Positions 16,364-25,352 of a stretch of 64,000 nt of DNA are shown piece after piece. Origin of the DNA: Methylobacterium sp. (GTDB taxonomy: Bacteria; Pseudomonadota; Alphaproteobacteria; Rhizobiales; Beijerinckiaceae); assembly GCF_019745455.1 (NCBI RefSeq), contig NZ_JAIETD010000040.1, forward strand, positions 62,001 to 126,000. Reading direction: 5' to 3'. Position 1 is the stretch's first letter, and each line of letters begins with the position of its first letter. The notes beneath the pieces are model-generated. The model searched no databases. It had not been told where the DNA came from and saw nothing but the letters and a program-made list of their open reading frames with translations. Made by a program: the position numbers and the translations under genes.

Positions 16364-18439
16364 TCAGGCCGCCGGCTCCCAGTCGATCGACCGGCGCAGG
16401 AACGCCATCCCGAGCGCCAGGAAGGCGGCCTTCTCGGCATTGTCCTTGCCGTAGCCGTGGCCGCCCGCGGCCGGCTCGTAGAAGGCCGGATCGTAGCCGA
16501 GCGCCCTGAGCTTCTCTGCCATCTTGCGGGCATGACCGGGATGAACCCGGTCATCCCGGCGCGTCGTAGCAATGAGGATCGGCGGATAGGGCCGTCCGGC
16601 TTCGGCCATGTGATAGGCTGAGATCGGCCCAAGGAAATCCCAATCCTCCGCAATATCGGGGTCGCCGTATTCGGCGATCCAGCTCGCTCCGGCCAGGAGC
16701 TTCGCGTAGCGGCGCATGTCGATGAGCGGGATCGTGCAGAACAGGGCGCCGAAGCGCTCCGGGTAGCGGGTCAGCATGTTGGCAATCAGCAAGCCGCCAT
16801 TGGAGCCGCCTTGCGCCGCGATCCGCCCCGGACGTGTGACGCCGCGAGCGACGAGATCGGCCGCAACCGCGGCGAAGTCGTCGTGGGCGAGCGCCTTGCC
16901 CTCGCGCCTTCCGGCCTGGTGCCAATGGGTGCCGAACTCGCCGCCGCCCCGGATATTGGCGACCACTCCGGTGCCGCCCTTCTCCAGCCAGAGCTTGCCC
17001 AGAACCGCGTCATAGGTCGGCAACAGGGAGATCTGGAATCCGCCATAGGCGGTGAGGTGGACCGGCGCCTCGCCACTCGCATCAGCCGGCCCGGTCTGGA
17101 CGTAGGGAATGGGTGTCCCATCCGCCGAGATCGCCTCGTGGCGAGTGACCCTCAAACCTGCGGGATCGAAGGAGGGCGCGGTGGTGCGCAGGATCGCTGG
17201 CGCCGAGAGATCGGGTGGGATCGACAGCAGCGTCGGCGGGGTCAGCGGGTCCTGCGTCAGCGCCAGGAGCGTGCCGTCCGCCTCGCTCGGCTCGGCGTCG
17301 AGGGGCCAGACCGAGACGCTGCCGATCGCCGGCAGGCCGGGCAGGTCGCGGGGCTTCCAGCCCGAGCCGTCGCGCCCGAAGGCGATGTAGCCCGGCCGCA
17401 GGTCGTCGAGGGCGTCGACTACGAGCCGGGAGCCGGACCAGAACACGTTCTGCAACGCGCGGCGGACGGACGGCTCCCACAGCACCGCGAAATCCCGGTC
17501 GCCGGCCAGGAATGCCGACAAGGACATTGCCAGCACCGTATCCGCCGCATGGGTCAGGCCGCCGACCTCCCATTCCGACCGCGTCCGAACCGCGAGGCCG
17601 TCGCCCTGCACCGAGACCTCGGCGTCGGAGGGGATGTCGAGCCTGTGCTTTGGTCCGGTGCGGTCGCCGAGATGGATGAACCCGTCGAAGAAGCCCGTCC
17701 GCTCGGCGAAGACGACGCGCTCGGGGCCCGCATCGTGCTCGACACCGCCCCAGAGGCCCATATTCTCTGGTGCCGTCTCGAACAGCACCGTGGCCTCGCT
17801 CGGATCGGTGCCGCGCCGCCACAGGCGCACGGTGCGCGAATAGCCCGCCCGCGTCGCCATCCCCTCGCCGAAGGCGCTGGACAGGATCACCGTGTCGCGG
17901 TCGAGCCAGTCGCCTGATCCCTTGGCTTCGGGCAGAACGAAGCCGTCCGCGACGAACCGGCGGGTCGACAGGTCGAACTCGCGGATCACGACGGCGTCGC
18001 CGCCGCCGCGGCTGAGCTTGATCAGGACAAGGTGGCTTCCAGGCAGGCCGTTCGCGCCGCCCCAGACCCATTCCTCGCCCTCGGCGGCGGCCAGGGCATC
18101 GATGTCGAGGAGGATATCCCATTCGGGCGTGCCGGCCCGGTATGAGGCCTCGTCGGTGCGCCGCCACAGGCCGAGGGGATGCTCGGCATCGCGCCAGAGA
18201 TTGTAGAGAAGGCCGCCGCGGCGGGCCACCATGGGGATACGGTCCGGCCGATCGAGGATCGCGAGAGCCGCGTCGCGATCCCTCCCCATGATTGCGTCGG
18301 AGACCCGGGCCACCGTCTCGGCATTTCGGGCCTCGACCCAGGCCAGGGCCTCGGCGCCGTCGATCTCCTCGAGCCAGAGATGCGGGTCGTCGTCGGGCTG
18401 CTGAAGGGTCGGGCGTGGGTCGAGGAGCGGCTGATTCAT
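16364..18439 (-). CDS. Prolyl oligopeptidase family serine peptidase (S9A)
   Basis: A 691-residue peptidase of the S9 family that cuts short proline-containing peptides. The N-terminal part is the seven-blade beta-propeller (about residues 70-400); the C-terminal alpha/beta-hydrolase has the nucleophile Ser in AQGGSNGGLLIANML, Asp in TTRRDDRVHPGHARK and His in PAAGGHGYGKDN. No signal peptide, so cytoplasmic. ATG 18439 lies 4 bases after the LysR gene stop on the same strand, so the two are probably cotranscribed. It converges with the DUF5872 gene. Confidence 0.93.
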   Translation of the reverse strand: MNQPLLDPRPTLQQPDDDPHLWLEEIDGAEALAWVEARNAETVARVSDAIMGRDRDAALAILDRPDRIPMVARRGGLLYNLWRDAEHPLGLWRRTDEASYRAGTPEWDILLDIDALAAAEGEEWVWGGANGLPGSHLVLIKLSRGGGDAVVIREFDLSTRRFVADGFVLPEAKGSGDWLDRDTVILSSAFGEGMATRAGYSRTVRLWRRGTDPSEATVLFETAPENMGLWGGVEHDAGPERVVFAERTGFFDGFIHLGDRTGPKHRLDIPSDAEVSVQGDGLAVRTRSEWEVGGLTHAADTVLAMSLSAFLAGDRDFAVLWEPSVRRALQNVFWSGSRLVVDALDDLRPGYIAFGRDGSGWKPRDLPGLPAIGSVSVWPLDAEPSEADGTLLALTQDPLTPPTLLSIPPDLSAPAILRTTAPSFDPAGLRVTRHEAISADGTPIPYVQTGPADASGEAPVHLTAYGGFQISLLPTYDAVLGKLWLEKGGTGVVANIRGGGEFGTHWHQAGRREGKALAHDDFAAVAADLVARGVTRPGRIAAQGGSNGGLLIANMLTRYPERFGALFCTIPLIDMRRYAKLLAGASWIAEYGDPDIAEDWDFLGPISAYHMAEAGRPYPPILIATTRRDDRVHPGHARKMAEKLRALGYDPAFYEPAAGGHGYGKDNAEKAAFLALGMAFLRRSIDWEPAA

Positions 18440-18443
18440 GCCG

Positions 18444-19406
18444 TCAGGGTACGTGATTTCGCTCGCGCGTGCAGGTCTTCAGCGCCGCAAGCTGCTCGGC
18501 GAGTTCGGTGCGCACGAATTCCCGGAAAAGCCGCACGCGGGCCGGCAATTCCCGTCCGGCGAGGCTGACGGCGCGCAGGGTCCCGTCCCGGCCCTGCCAG
18601 TCGGGCAGCACCGGGACGAGGTCCCCGGCGAGGACCGAACGCGCGGCGACGAGGCTGGGGATCACGCCGATGCCGATGCCGGCTAGCGTGAGCCGCAGAA
18701 CGGTGGCGAAATCGGTGGCCCGGACGACGGGGGGCAGCCCGAGAGCGAAGGTCCGCCCCTCCCCGTCGGTCAGTCGCGAATGCGGCGCATTCGGGTGCTC
18801 GCGCGACAGGACGAGATCGTGATCGGCGAGGCCATCGACATCATGCGGAGCTGGATGCCGGGCGAGGTAAGCGGGCGCCGCGTAGAAGCCGATGGTGAGG
18901 CCGGCGAGGATCGGGGCCCTGTATCCGCTATCGGGCGCGTCCCGCCCGAGGCGCAGGGCAAGATCGATGCGGTTGGCGGCGAGGTCGAGCCGGGTATCGG
19001 TGACGATCAGGTCGAGGGTGATCTGGGGGTAGAGGGTCCTGAAGCCCGCGACGAGGTCGGGCATCACCTCGATTCCGAAATCCACCGAGGTCGTCACCCG
19101 TAGCTGGCCGCGCGGGACGTGGCGGGCGTCGCGCGCCGTTTCCAGCGCCTCGTCGAGGATCGCGAGGCTCTCCTGCGCCCGCGCATGGAAGACGAGACCC
19201 TCGGCCGTAGGCGAGACGGCGCGTGAGGTGCGGGCGAGCAGGGTCGTCCCCAGGGCTGACTCGAGCCGCGAGATGCGGCGGCTGATGCTACCCTTCGTTT
19301 CCGCCATGGCCTCGGCAGCGCGGGTGACGATGCCGAAATCGACCACCGCGCAGAAGGCGCGGACATCGTCGAGACGGCCGTGGAAGGTTTCCGAACGAGC
19401 AACCAT
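18444..19406 (-). CDS. LysR family transcriptional regulator
   Basis: A 320-residue regulator. The N-terminal helix-turn-helix (about residues 12-70) reads AFCAVVDFGIVTRAAEAMAE, TKGSISRRISRLESALGTTL and LARTSRAVSPTAEG; the C-terminal periplasmic-binding-like effector domain begins near GQLRVTTSVDFG. It sits directly upstream of the S9 peptidase on the same strand and is divergent from the yceI-like gene at 19531, with about 120 bases between. That makes the yceI-cytochrome operon a possible target, but no clear T-N11-A site was picked out. Ligand unknown. Confidence 0.9.
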   Translation of the reverse strand: MVARSETFHGRLDDVRAFCAVVDFGIVTRAAEAMAETKGSISRRISRLESALGTTLLARTSRAVSPTAEGLVFHARAQESLAILDEALETARDARHVPRGQLRVTTSVDFGIEVMPDLVAGFRTLYPQITLDLIVTDTRLDLAANRIDLALRLGRDAPDSGYRAPILAGLTIGFYAAPAYLARHPAPHDVDGLADHDLVLSREHPNAPHSRLTDGEGRTFALGLPPVVRATDFATVLRLTLAGIGIGVIPSLVAARSVLAGDLVPVLPDWQGRDGTLRAVSLAGRELPARVRLFREFVRTELAEQLAALKTCTRERNHVP

Positions 19407-19530
19407 GAGTCACCCGATACCCGTCTTTTGTTCGGGCGAGAACGTCCTACCTGCAATGCCCAAGCTATGTTCGTCCAAGCGATCGCGGCGGTGCGCCCGC
19501 CCGGTTCGTGCTCATCGTCGGAGATTGCCC

Positions 19531-20145
19531 GTGACCCGTTTCGCCTATCCAGGCCTCCTCGCCGCCGCTCTCGTCTTCGCGGCCCCGGCCCTCGCCCAGA
19601 CGCCGCCGACCCGTGATCCGGCCCAGGTCCAGGGCGGCAGCTACGCCGTCGATCCCGGCCACACCCAGGTGACCTTCATGGTCTCGCATTTCGGCTTCTC
19701 GAACTATTCCGGCACCTTCTCCGATGTGTCGGGAACACTCAATCTCGATCCCAAGAACCCCGGTGCCTCCAAGCTGAACATCAAGCTGCCCGTCGCCTCG
19801 GTCGCGACCACCAGCGCCCACCTCACCAATTCCCTCAAGGGCGACCAGTGGCTCGATGCCGCCAAGTATCCCGAGATGACCTTCGTCTCGACCAAGGTCG
19901 CTCCAGAAGGCCGGGACAAGGCCAAGGTCACCGGGGACCTTACCCTCCACGGCGTGACGAAGCCCGTTACTCTCGACGTGACCTTCTTCGGAGCCGGCAG
20001 CAACCCGATGAACAAGAAGTACACCGTCGGTTTCTCCGCCACCGGCACGGTCAAGCGCTCGGAGTTCGGCGTGAAGACCTACATTCCGGCGATCGGCGAC
20101 GACCTTCAGCTCAGGATCGACGCCGCCTTCGAGCGCACCGAGTAG
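19531..20145 (+). CDS. YceI family periplasmic protein
   Basis: A 204-residue lipocalin-like protein. GTG 19531 opens a signal peptide, MTRFAYPGLLAAALVFAAPA ending ALAQ, so the product is periplasmic. The YceI domain is complete: YAVDPGHTQVTFMVSHFGFS, NYSGTFSDVSGTLNLD, DQWLDAAKYPEMTFVSTKV and TGDLTLHGVTKPVTLDVTF. YceI proteins bind long isoprenoid chains such as ubiquinone precursors (known for the TT1927b structure). First of three genes (YceI, cytochrome b561, YceI) with 16-base and overlapping joins, pointing to a quinone-linked periplasmic redox function. Confidence 0.93.
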   Translation: MTRFAYPGLLAAALVFAAPALAQTPPTRDPAQVQGGSYAVDPGHTQVTFMVSHFGFSNYSGTFSDVSGTLNLDPKNPGASKLNIKLPVASVATTSAHLTNSLKGDQWLDAAKYPEMTFVSTKVAPEGRDKAKVTGDLTLHGVTKPVTLDVTFFGAGSNPMNKKYTVGFSATGTVKRSEFGVKTYIPAIGDDLQLRIDAAFERTE

Positions 20146-20161
20146 TCGCGGAGCTCGATCG

Positions 20162-20746
20162 ATGCCGAGTGCACGGCGCTATTCCCTCGTCGCCATCGTC
20201 CTGCACTGGCTGAGTGCGCTCGGTATCCTGGCGCTCGTCGCCATGGGGCTCGCCATGACGCAGCTCGAACTCGCTCCGATGCGCAAGTTCGAGCTTTACC
20301 AGTGGCACAAATCCCTCGGGATCACGGTGCTGCTGCTCACCCTTCTGTGCCTCGGCTGGCGGCTCCTTCGACCGCCGCCGGCCCTGCCGCCCGGGATGAC
20401 GAAGGTCGAGCGCCGGGCGGCCAATGGCGCGCACATCCTGCTCTACGGGCTGCTGATCGGCATGCCGCTCACCGGGTGGGCCGTGGTCTCGGCCTCGCCC
20501 TTCAATATCCCGACCCTGCTCTATGGAACGATCCCGTGGCCGCACCTGCCGGTGATCGCGACGCTTGTCGACAAGGCCAGTGCCGAGAAGCTGCTGGCCG
20601 TGGTCCATGCGGGCGGCGCCTGGATCCTGATCGCGCTGCTCATGCTGCATGTCGGCGCGGCTCTGCGCCACCACTTCATCCTGCGCGACGATACCCTGCG
20701 GCGGATGCTTCCCCTCGTCGCCCGACGCCCTGGAGCCGTTCGATGA
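20162..20746 (+). CDS. Cytochrome b561 family protein
   Basis: A 194-residue, four-helix inner-membrane dihaem cytochrome. Haem-ligand histidines are in IVLHWLSALG, LYQWHKSLG, AAHIL-type ANGAHILLYG and LMLHVGAALRHHF. The family shuttles electrons between quinol and acceptors such as superoxide. Its stop overlaps the ATG of the second yceI-like gene by 4 bases (ATGA), and a YceI gene also precedes it, so the three products probably act together on a membrane quinone or isoprenoid. Confidence 0.92.
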   Translation: MPSARRYSLVAIVLHWLSALGILALVAMGLAMTQLELAPMRKFELYQWHKSLGITVLLLTLLCLGWRLLRPPPALPPGMTKVERRAANGAHILLYGLLIGMPLTGWAVVSASPFNIPTLLYGTIPWPHLPVIATLVDKASAEKLLAVVHAGGAWILIALLMLHVGAALRHHFILRDDTLRRMLPLVARRPGAVR

Positions 20747-21297
20747 TCCTTGCTCGCCTCGGCCTCGCCGCGTGCCTCCTCCTGCCATTCACGGCCGAGG
20801 CGGCGGATTGGGCCATCGCTCCATCGAAAAGCCGGATCGGCTTCTCGGGGGTGCAGGTCGGCGCTCCGTTCAGCGGCCGGTTCACCCGCTTCGAAGGGCA
20901 GATCAGCTTCGATCCGGATAAGCCCGAGGCTGGCCGCGCCGTGATCCTCATCGATCTCGCCAGCGCGCAGACCGGCGACGCTCAGCGCGACAGCGCCCTG
21001 CCTCAGGCCGAATGGTTCGACGCCAAGACGAACCCGAAGGCCCGCTTCGAGGCGACGCGCTTCGTACACAAGGGTAACGACGCCTATGAGGCGTCGGGTA
21101 CCCTGACGATCCGCGGAATCGCCAAGGACGTCATCCTGCCCTTCCGGCTGGCGCGCGACGGGAACATCGCCCGCGCTACCGGCCATCTCGACCTCGTGCG
21201 GAGCCAGTTCGGCGTCGGACAGGGTGCATGGGCCACGGGCCAGTGGGTCGGCCTGGAGGTCGGCGTCGACATCGACGTCACAGCGACGGCGCGCTGA
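20743..21297 (+). CDS. YceI family periplasmic protein (second copy)
   Basis: A 184-residue protein with signal peptide MILARLGLAACLLLPFTAEA followed by ADWAIAPSKSRIGFSG. YceI features include FSGRFTRFEGQISFDPDKPE, LPQAEWFDAKTNPKARFEAT and SGTLTIRGIAKDVILPFRL. It is clearly diverged from the copy at 19531: it lacks the SYAVDPGHT opening and has the GAWATGQWVG tail typical of cytochrome-linked YceI proteins. Starts inside the stop codon of the cytochrome b gene. Confidence 0.92.
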   Translation: MILARLGLAACLLLPFTAEAADWAIAPSKSRIGFSGVQVGAPFSGRFTRFEGQISFDPDKPEAGRAVILIDLASAQTGDAQRDSALPQAEWFDAKTNPKARFEATRFVHKGNDAYEASGTLTIRGIAKDVILPFRLARDGNIARATGHLDLVRSQFGVGQGAWATGQWVGLEVGVDIDVTATAR

Positions 21298-21304
21298 GGC
21301 GGCT

Positions 21305-21556
21305 TCAGCCCTCCAGCTCGCCCCAGCTCGGCTTCCACACCCCTTGCGGGTCCATCACGACGATCTCCAGCCCGCCGGTATTGGCGATGTGGACGGCGAT
21401 GCCGAAGGCCTGGGCGATCGGCAGCTCGCCGGTCGTGCTGAAGGTTTTGCCGTCGGCGAGCTTGACCTCCCCCACCACGTCCGATCCCGAACGCGCGAGG
21501 CTCAACGTCACCGCCGTGACCACGGGCGCGACGACGCGCCGGAACCTGTTGGCCAT
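21305..21556 (-). CDS. Conserved-looking small protein of unknown function
   Basis: An 83-residue reading frame, MANRFRRVVAPVVTAVTLSL at the start and WKPSWGELEG at the end, convergent with the second yceI gene 8 bases away. The middle (VGEVKLADGKTFSTTGELPI) looks beta-rich, and the frame has good codon bias. No family recognised. It lies downstream of rplM-rpsI on the same strand but beyond their terminator. Confidence 0.55.
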   Translation of the reverse strand: MANRFRRVVAPVVTAVTLSLARSGSDVVGEVKLADGKTFSTTGELPIAQAFGIAVHIANTGGLEIVVMDPQGVWKPSWGELEG

Positions 21557-21590
21557 TCTGCGATCTCCCGCACACGAAACGTTTCAAACG

Positions 21591-21618
21591 AAAAGGGCGG
21601 GCCCTCGCGGACCCGCCC
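21591..21618 (-). terminator. Intrinsic terminator of the rplM-rpsI operon
   Basis: Reading on the reverse strand: GGGCGGGTCC, loop GCGA, GGGCCCGCCC and then four T residues (bases 21594-21591). One internal mismatch in a 10-bp stem. It lies 28 bases after the rpsI stop. Confidence 0.88.
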
Positions 21619-21645
21619 ATCTGAATGGCCTGAGGCCAATGGCTT

Positions 21646-22125
21646 TTAGCGCTTCGAGAACTGGAAGCTGCGGCGGGCCTTCTTGCGGCCGTACTTCTTG
21701 CGCTCGACGACGCGGGCGTCGCGGGTGAGGAAGCCCTCGCGCTTGAGCGGCGCCCGAAGCTCGGGCTCGTAGTAGGTCAGGGCCTTCGACAGACCGTGGC
21801 GCACCGCGCCGGCCTGGCCGGAGAGACCGCCGCCATGGACGCTGACCATGATGTCGTACTGGTCGACGCGGTTGGCGATCTGCAGCGGCTGGCGCAGGAT
21901 CATGCGCAGCACCGGACGGGCGAAGTAGACTTCGATCGTGCGGCCGTTGACGACGACCTGGCCGGTACCGGGCTTGATCCAAACGCGGGCGACCGCGTCC
22001 TTGCGCTTGCCCGTGGCATAGGCACGGCCCTGCGCATCGAGCTTCTGCACATGGACGGGCGCCGCATTCTCGGGCGATTCGACGTTCGACCGGTTGAGGT
22101 CGGCGAGGGACTGGAGGGTCGCCAT
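21646..22125 (-). CDS. rpsI: 30S ribosomal protein S9
   Basis: A 159-residue S9 protein; the conserved domain begins at [20 protein letters not shown] and ends with the invariant basic tail [12 protein letters not shown], whose C-terminal SKR reaches the P-site tRNA in ribosomes. A 30-residue N-terminal extension ([20 protein letters not shown]) is common in Rhizobiales. ATG 22125 is chosen over TTG 22131. It is 2 bases beyond the rplM stop, the usual rplM-rpsI operon. Confidence 0.97.
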   Translation of the reverse strand: MATLQSLADLNRSNVESPENAAPVHVQKLDAQGRAYATGKRKDAVARVWIKPGTGQVVVNGRTIEVYFARPVLRMILRQPLQIANRVDQYDIMVSVHGGGLSGQAGAVRHGLSKALTYYEPELRAPLKREGFLTRDARVVERKKYGRKKARRSFQFSKR

Positions 22126-22127
22126 GA

Positions 22128-22589
22128 TCAAGCGCTCACGTTCTTGCGGTTGAGGCTGCCGACGTCGAGCGCCTGCGGCTGCTGGGCGGTGTGGGGATGC
22201 TCGGTGCCCTTGTAGACCCGGAGGTTGCCCATGATCTGGCGGAAGAGCGGGCCGCGCGGCAGCATGCGCTCGACGGCCTTCTCGACGACGCGCTCGGGGA
22301 ACCGGCCGTCCAAGATGTACTTGGCAGTCCGCTCCTTGATGCCGCCCGGATAGCCGGTGTGGTGGTAGTACACCTTCTGCTCACGCTTGCGGCCGGTGAA
22401 CTTCACTTTCTCGGCGTTGATGACGATGACGTTGTCGCCGCAATCGACGTGGGGCGTGTAGGCGGGCTTGTGCTTGCCGCGCAAACGCATGGCGACGATG
22501 GAGGCGAGCCGGCCGACGACCAGGCCCTCCGCATCGACGACGATCCACTTCTTGTCGACGTCGGCGGGTTTCAGCGAAGTAGTGCTCAT
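22128..22589 (-). CDS. rplM: 50S ribosomal protein L13
   Basis: A 153-residue L13 protein: [60 protein letters not shown] and [20 protein letters not shown] are all diagnostic. Start ATG 22589 ([15 protein letters not shown]) matches the normal family N terminus; an in-frame ATG at 22601 would add four residues. It is the first gene of the operon with rpsI. Confidence 0.97.
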   Translation of the reverse strand: MSTTSLKPADVDKKWIVVDAEGLVVGRLASIVAMRLRGKHKPAYTPHVDCGDNVIVINAEKVKFTGRKREQKVYYHHTGYPGGIKERTAKYILDGRFPERVVEKAVERMLPRGPLFRQIMGNLRVYKGTEHPHTAQQPQALDVGSLNRKNVSA

Positions 22590-22752
22590 CGCGCTGCTCA
22601 TCCCGTGGCGTTCCGTATGATCGAATCAACAAAATGATGCGCCGCCGCGTTCAGGACGCGACGGCGTTAGGCGGTGAATAAAAGCGGGCGCGTCCGGCGT
22701 CAAGTGCATTTCGGCGGACGAAACGGGCAAAAATCCAATTAACTGAGGGGGT

Positions 22753-22786
22753 TCGGTATTGCGGTATCAAGATACCGCAATACCGA
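22753..22786. repeat. 34-base perfect inverted repeat made of four ATACCG half-sites
   Basis: Arms TCGGTATTGCGGTATC (22753-22768) and GATACCGCAATACCGA (22771-22786) are exact reverse complements around AA. Each arm holds CGGTAT twice. It lies between the start of rplM and the 3' end of the MBL-fold gene, without a T-run on either strand, so it is not a normal terminator. It may be a dyad operator or a mobile repeat. Confidence 0.75.
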
Positions 22787-22829
22787 CATGAACTTGTCCC
22801 TCCCGCAGATCTGGACGCCGGTCATCCGG

Positions 22830-23474
22830 TTATGTCTGCAGGAAGGGGTTCGTCAGCCTCTCCTCGCCGAGCGTCCCCGTCGGGCCATGACCGGGGATGA
22901 AGGCGACGTCGTCGCCGAGAGGCAGGACCTTCTCCTTGATCGCGCGGATGAGTTGGTCGTGGTTGCCGCCGGGAAGATCGGTGCGGCCGACCGAACCCTT
23001 GAACACCACGTCGCCGACGAGGGCGAAGCGCGCGTCGCGGCTCACGAACACCACGCTGCCCGGCGAGTGGCCGGGAGCGTGAAGGATGTCGAACACGAGG
23101 CCCCCGACCTCGACGGCGTCGCCATCCACGAGCCAGCGGTCCGGTGTGACGGAGCGCGCGCCTTCGAGGCCGTAATTGGCTCCAGTCTCGGGCAGGCTGT
23201 CGAGGAGGTAGCGGTCGGCCTCGTGCGGGCCTTCGATCGGCACGCCGAGCCGCTCGCGCAGCTCTTCGGCCCCGCCGGCATGGTCGATATGGCCGTGGGT
23301 CAACAGGATCTTCTCGATCCTGATGCCCTGGTCGGCGATCGCTGCCTCGATCCGGTCGAGGTCGCCGCCGGGATCGACTACGGCGCCGACCTTGGTCTCG
23401 TCTGACCAGATCAGGGTGCAGTTCTGCTGAAAGGGTGTCACCGGGATGATTCCGGCACGGGGCGTTCCAGGCAT
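22830..23474 (-). CDS. MBL-fold metallo-hydrolase (glyoxalase II-like)
   Basis: A 214-residue metallo-beta-lactamase fold hydrolase. The metal motif is THGHIDHAGG with His60, His62, Asp64 and His65; further ligands are in APGHSPGSVVF and FALVGDVVFKGSVGRTDLPG. The pattern matches YcbL/GloB-like hydroxyacylglutathione hydrolases, but it lacks the full-length GloB C-terminal glutathione-binding domain. Probably a cytoplasmic thioester hydrolase. Divergent from the AarF gene at 23668. Confidence 0.9.
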   Translation of the reverse strand: MPGTPRAGIIPVTPFQQNCTLIWSDETKVGAVVDPGGDLDRIEAAIADQGIRIEKILLTHGHIDHAGGAEELRERLGVPIEGPHEADRYLLDSLPETGANYGLEGARSVTPDRWLVDGDAVEVGGLVFDILHAPGHSPGSVVFVSRDARFALVGDVVFKGSVGRTDLPGGNHDQLIRAIKEKVLPLGDDVAFIPGHGPTGTLGEERLTNPFLQT

Positions 23475-23667
23475 CGGGACCGTTTTTGAAAGCGGCGCGG
23501 TATCGCGCGGGAGCGGTGAGCTCTAGCGCGCTGGGCGCGAAGGTGCGACTCCCCGCGCCGGGCACAGCGGCTCCGCTCGCCAAATTTCGGCCTCGCAGTC
23601 AAACTACTGAGGCTTGGCCTTAAAATCTTCCCGATCTTCACGCCACCCGGGGCAGCCCCTTGCACAC

Positions 23668-25302
23668 ATGCTGAAAACCGCCTTCGTCGCCGCGCGCGAC
23701 CGGCAGCGTCTCGGGGAGATTGCCGTCGTCCTCATCGGCTACGGCGTCAACAAGGCCGTCGACCGCCTCGGCCTTGCCACGGTCGCACGCTTCGCCAAGC
23801 GCAAGGCCCCGCAGGTCGACGTGACCCGCCTGTCGCAGCCGCAGAGAGTGCGGCGCGCGATCGAGGCCCTGGGGCCGACCTTCGTCAAGCTCGGCCAGAT
23901 CCTGGCGAGCCGTCCCGACCTCCTGACGCCGGAATGGACCGAGGAACTCGAGAAGCTCCACAGCCAGGTCTCGCCGATCCCGTGGGAGAAGATCCGGCCG
24001 CAGCTCGAAGCCGATCTCGGCGCCTCGCCGCACGAGGTCTTCGCCGAGTTCGACACGACGCCGCTCGCCGCCGCCTCGATCGCCCAGGTCTACAAGGCGC
24101 GGCTGCAGACCGGCGAGGAGGTCATCGTCAAGGTCCTGCGCCCGGGCCTGCGCAAGATCATCGAGGCGGACCTGCGGCTCCTCGCCCACGCGACTCGCAT
24201 CGTCGTCGACGAATGGCCCGAATTCGCCCGCTACCAGCCGCACGAGCAGATGCGCCACCTCTCGGGGGGACTCTACGGCGAGCTCGACCTCGTCAACGAG
24301 GCGCGCAATTGCGAGACCATCGCGGCGATCTTCTCCGACCGCGACGACATCGTCATCCCGAAGATCCATTGGGAATGGACCTCCGAGCGCGTCCTCGTAC
24401 AGGAGTTCATCCACGGCATCCCGCCCAACGACCACGCCCGTCTCGATGCGGCCGGTGTCGACAAGGTGGCGGTCGCCCAGAAGGGCACCGACGCCTTCCT
24501 CAACATGACCCTGATCGAGGGCGTGTTCCACGCCGACCCGCATCCGGGCAACATGCTGATCCTGGAGGGCAACAGGATCGGCTTCATCGATTTCGGGATC
24601 ATCGGGCGCCTGTCCGGACGGCGGCGAACCCAGCTCCTGATGCTGATCGGCGCCATGCTCAAGGAGGATGCCGACGGCCTCATGGCGGTGCTCCTCGACT
24701 GGACCGGATCGAGCAACCCGGATCTGACCAAGCTCGAGACCTCCTCCCAGGCCTTCATCACCCGCCATGCCGGCGCGGTGCTCAACTTCGCGGACCTCCT
24801 CACCGACTTCATGACCATGGCCCGCGAGAACGACCTCGCGATGCCCACCGACCTCGCGATCCTGTTCAAGGGCCTCGTCACGGCGGACGGCGTGATGCGC
24901 CACCTCGACCCGAAATTCGATCTCTTCACCGCGGCCGGACCCACGGTGAAGAGCAAGCTCGCCTCGCAATTCTCGATCAAGGGCATCACCCGCAAGGTCG
25001 AGGCGGTGGGCGCGGGCCTATTCGGCGCCGCCTCCGAACTGCCGACCCTGATCCACCTCATGCTGGTGCGGCTGAAGCAGGGCCGCGTCACCGTCGAGAT
25101 CGAGGTGAAGGGGATCGACAAGCTGACCCGGGGCATCGAGCGCGCCGCCGCCCGCGTCGCCGTCGCCCTCATCGTCGCCGCCTTCGCGACGCAGCTCGCG
25201 CCGCGCTTCATGGACCTCGGCACGCCTGCCTTCGTGACGGTCGGCTTCGGCGTCTTCGTCATCGGGATCGGCTGGCTGGTACTGCTGGGGCGGAATAAGT
25301 AG
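23668..25302 (+). CDS. ubiB: AarF/ABC1/UbiB family kinase with C-terminal membrane helices
   Basis: A 544-residue protein from ATG 23668. The ABC1 kinase-like domain has the invariant KxGQ motif (PTFVKLGQILASRPDLLTPE), the alanine loop LAAASIAQVYKARL, catalytic EGVFHADPHPGNMLIL and metal-binding FIDFGIIGRL. Two C-terminal hydrophobic helices (about residues 495-540) anchor it to the membrane. Size and layout fit UbiB, needed for ubiquinone synthesis. It is not next to ubiE here, so the UbiB name is a best guess within the family; a second relative lies at 3387. Confidence 0.85.
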   Translation: MLKTAFVAARDRQRLGEIAVVLIGYGVNKAVDRLGLATVARFAKRKAPQVDVTRLSQPQRVRRAIEALGPTFVKLGQILASRPDLLTPEWTEELEKLHSQVSPIPWEKIRPQLEADLGASPHEVFAEFDTTPLAAASIAQVYKARLQTGEEVIVKVLRPGLRKIIEADLRLLAHATRIVVDEWPEFARYQPHEQMRHLSGGLYGELDLVNEARNCETIAAIFSDRDDIVIPKIHWEWTSERVLVQEFIHGIPPNDHARLDAAGVDKVAVAQKGTDAFLNMTLIEGVFHADPHPGNMLILEGNRIGFIDFGIIGRLSGRRRTQLLMLIGAMLKEDADGLMAVLLDWTGSSNPDLTKLETSSQAFITRHAGAVLNFADLLTDFMTMARENDLAMPTDLAILFKGLVTADGVMRHLDPKFDLFTAAGPTVKSKLASQFSIKGITRKVEAVGAGLFGAASELPTLIHLMLVRLKQGRVTVEIEVKGIDKLTRGIERAAARVAVALIVAAFATQLAPRFMDLGTPAFVTVGFGVFVIGIGWLVLLGRNK

Positions 25303-25352
25303 GCGATTCGGGCTCTTGCGCGGGGTCGAACGGCTAGAAGTCCACCGATCCG

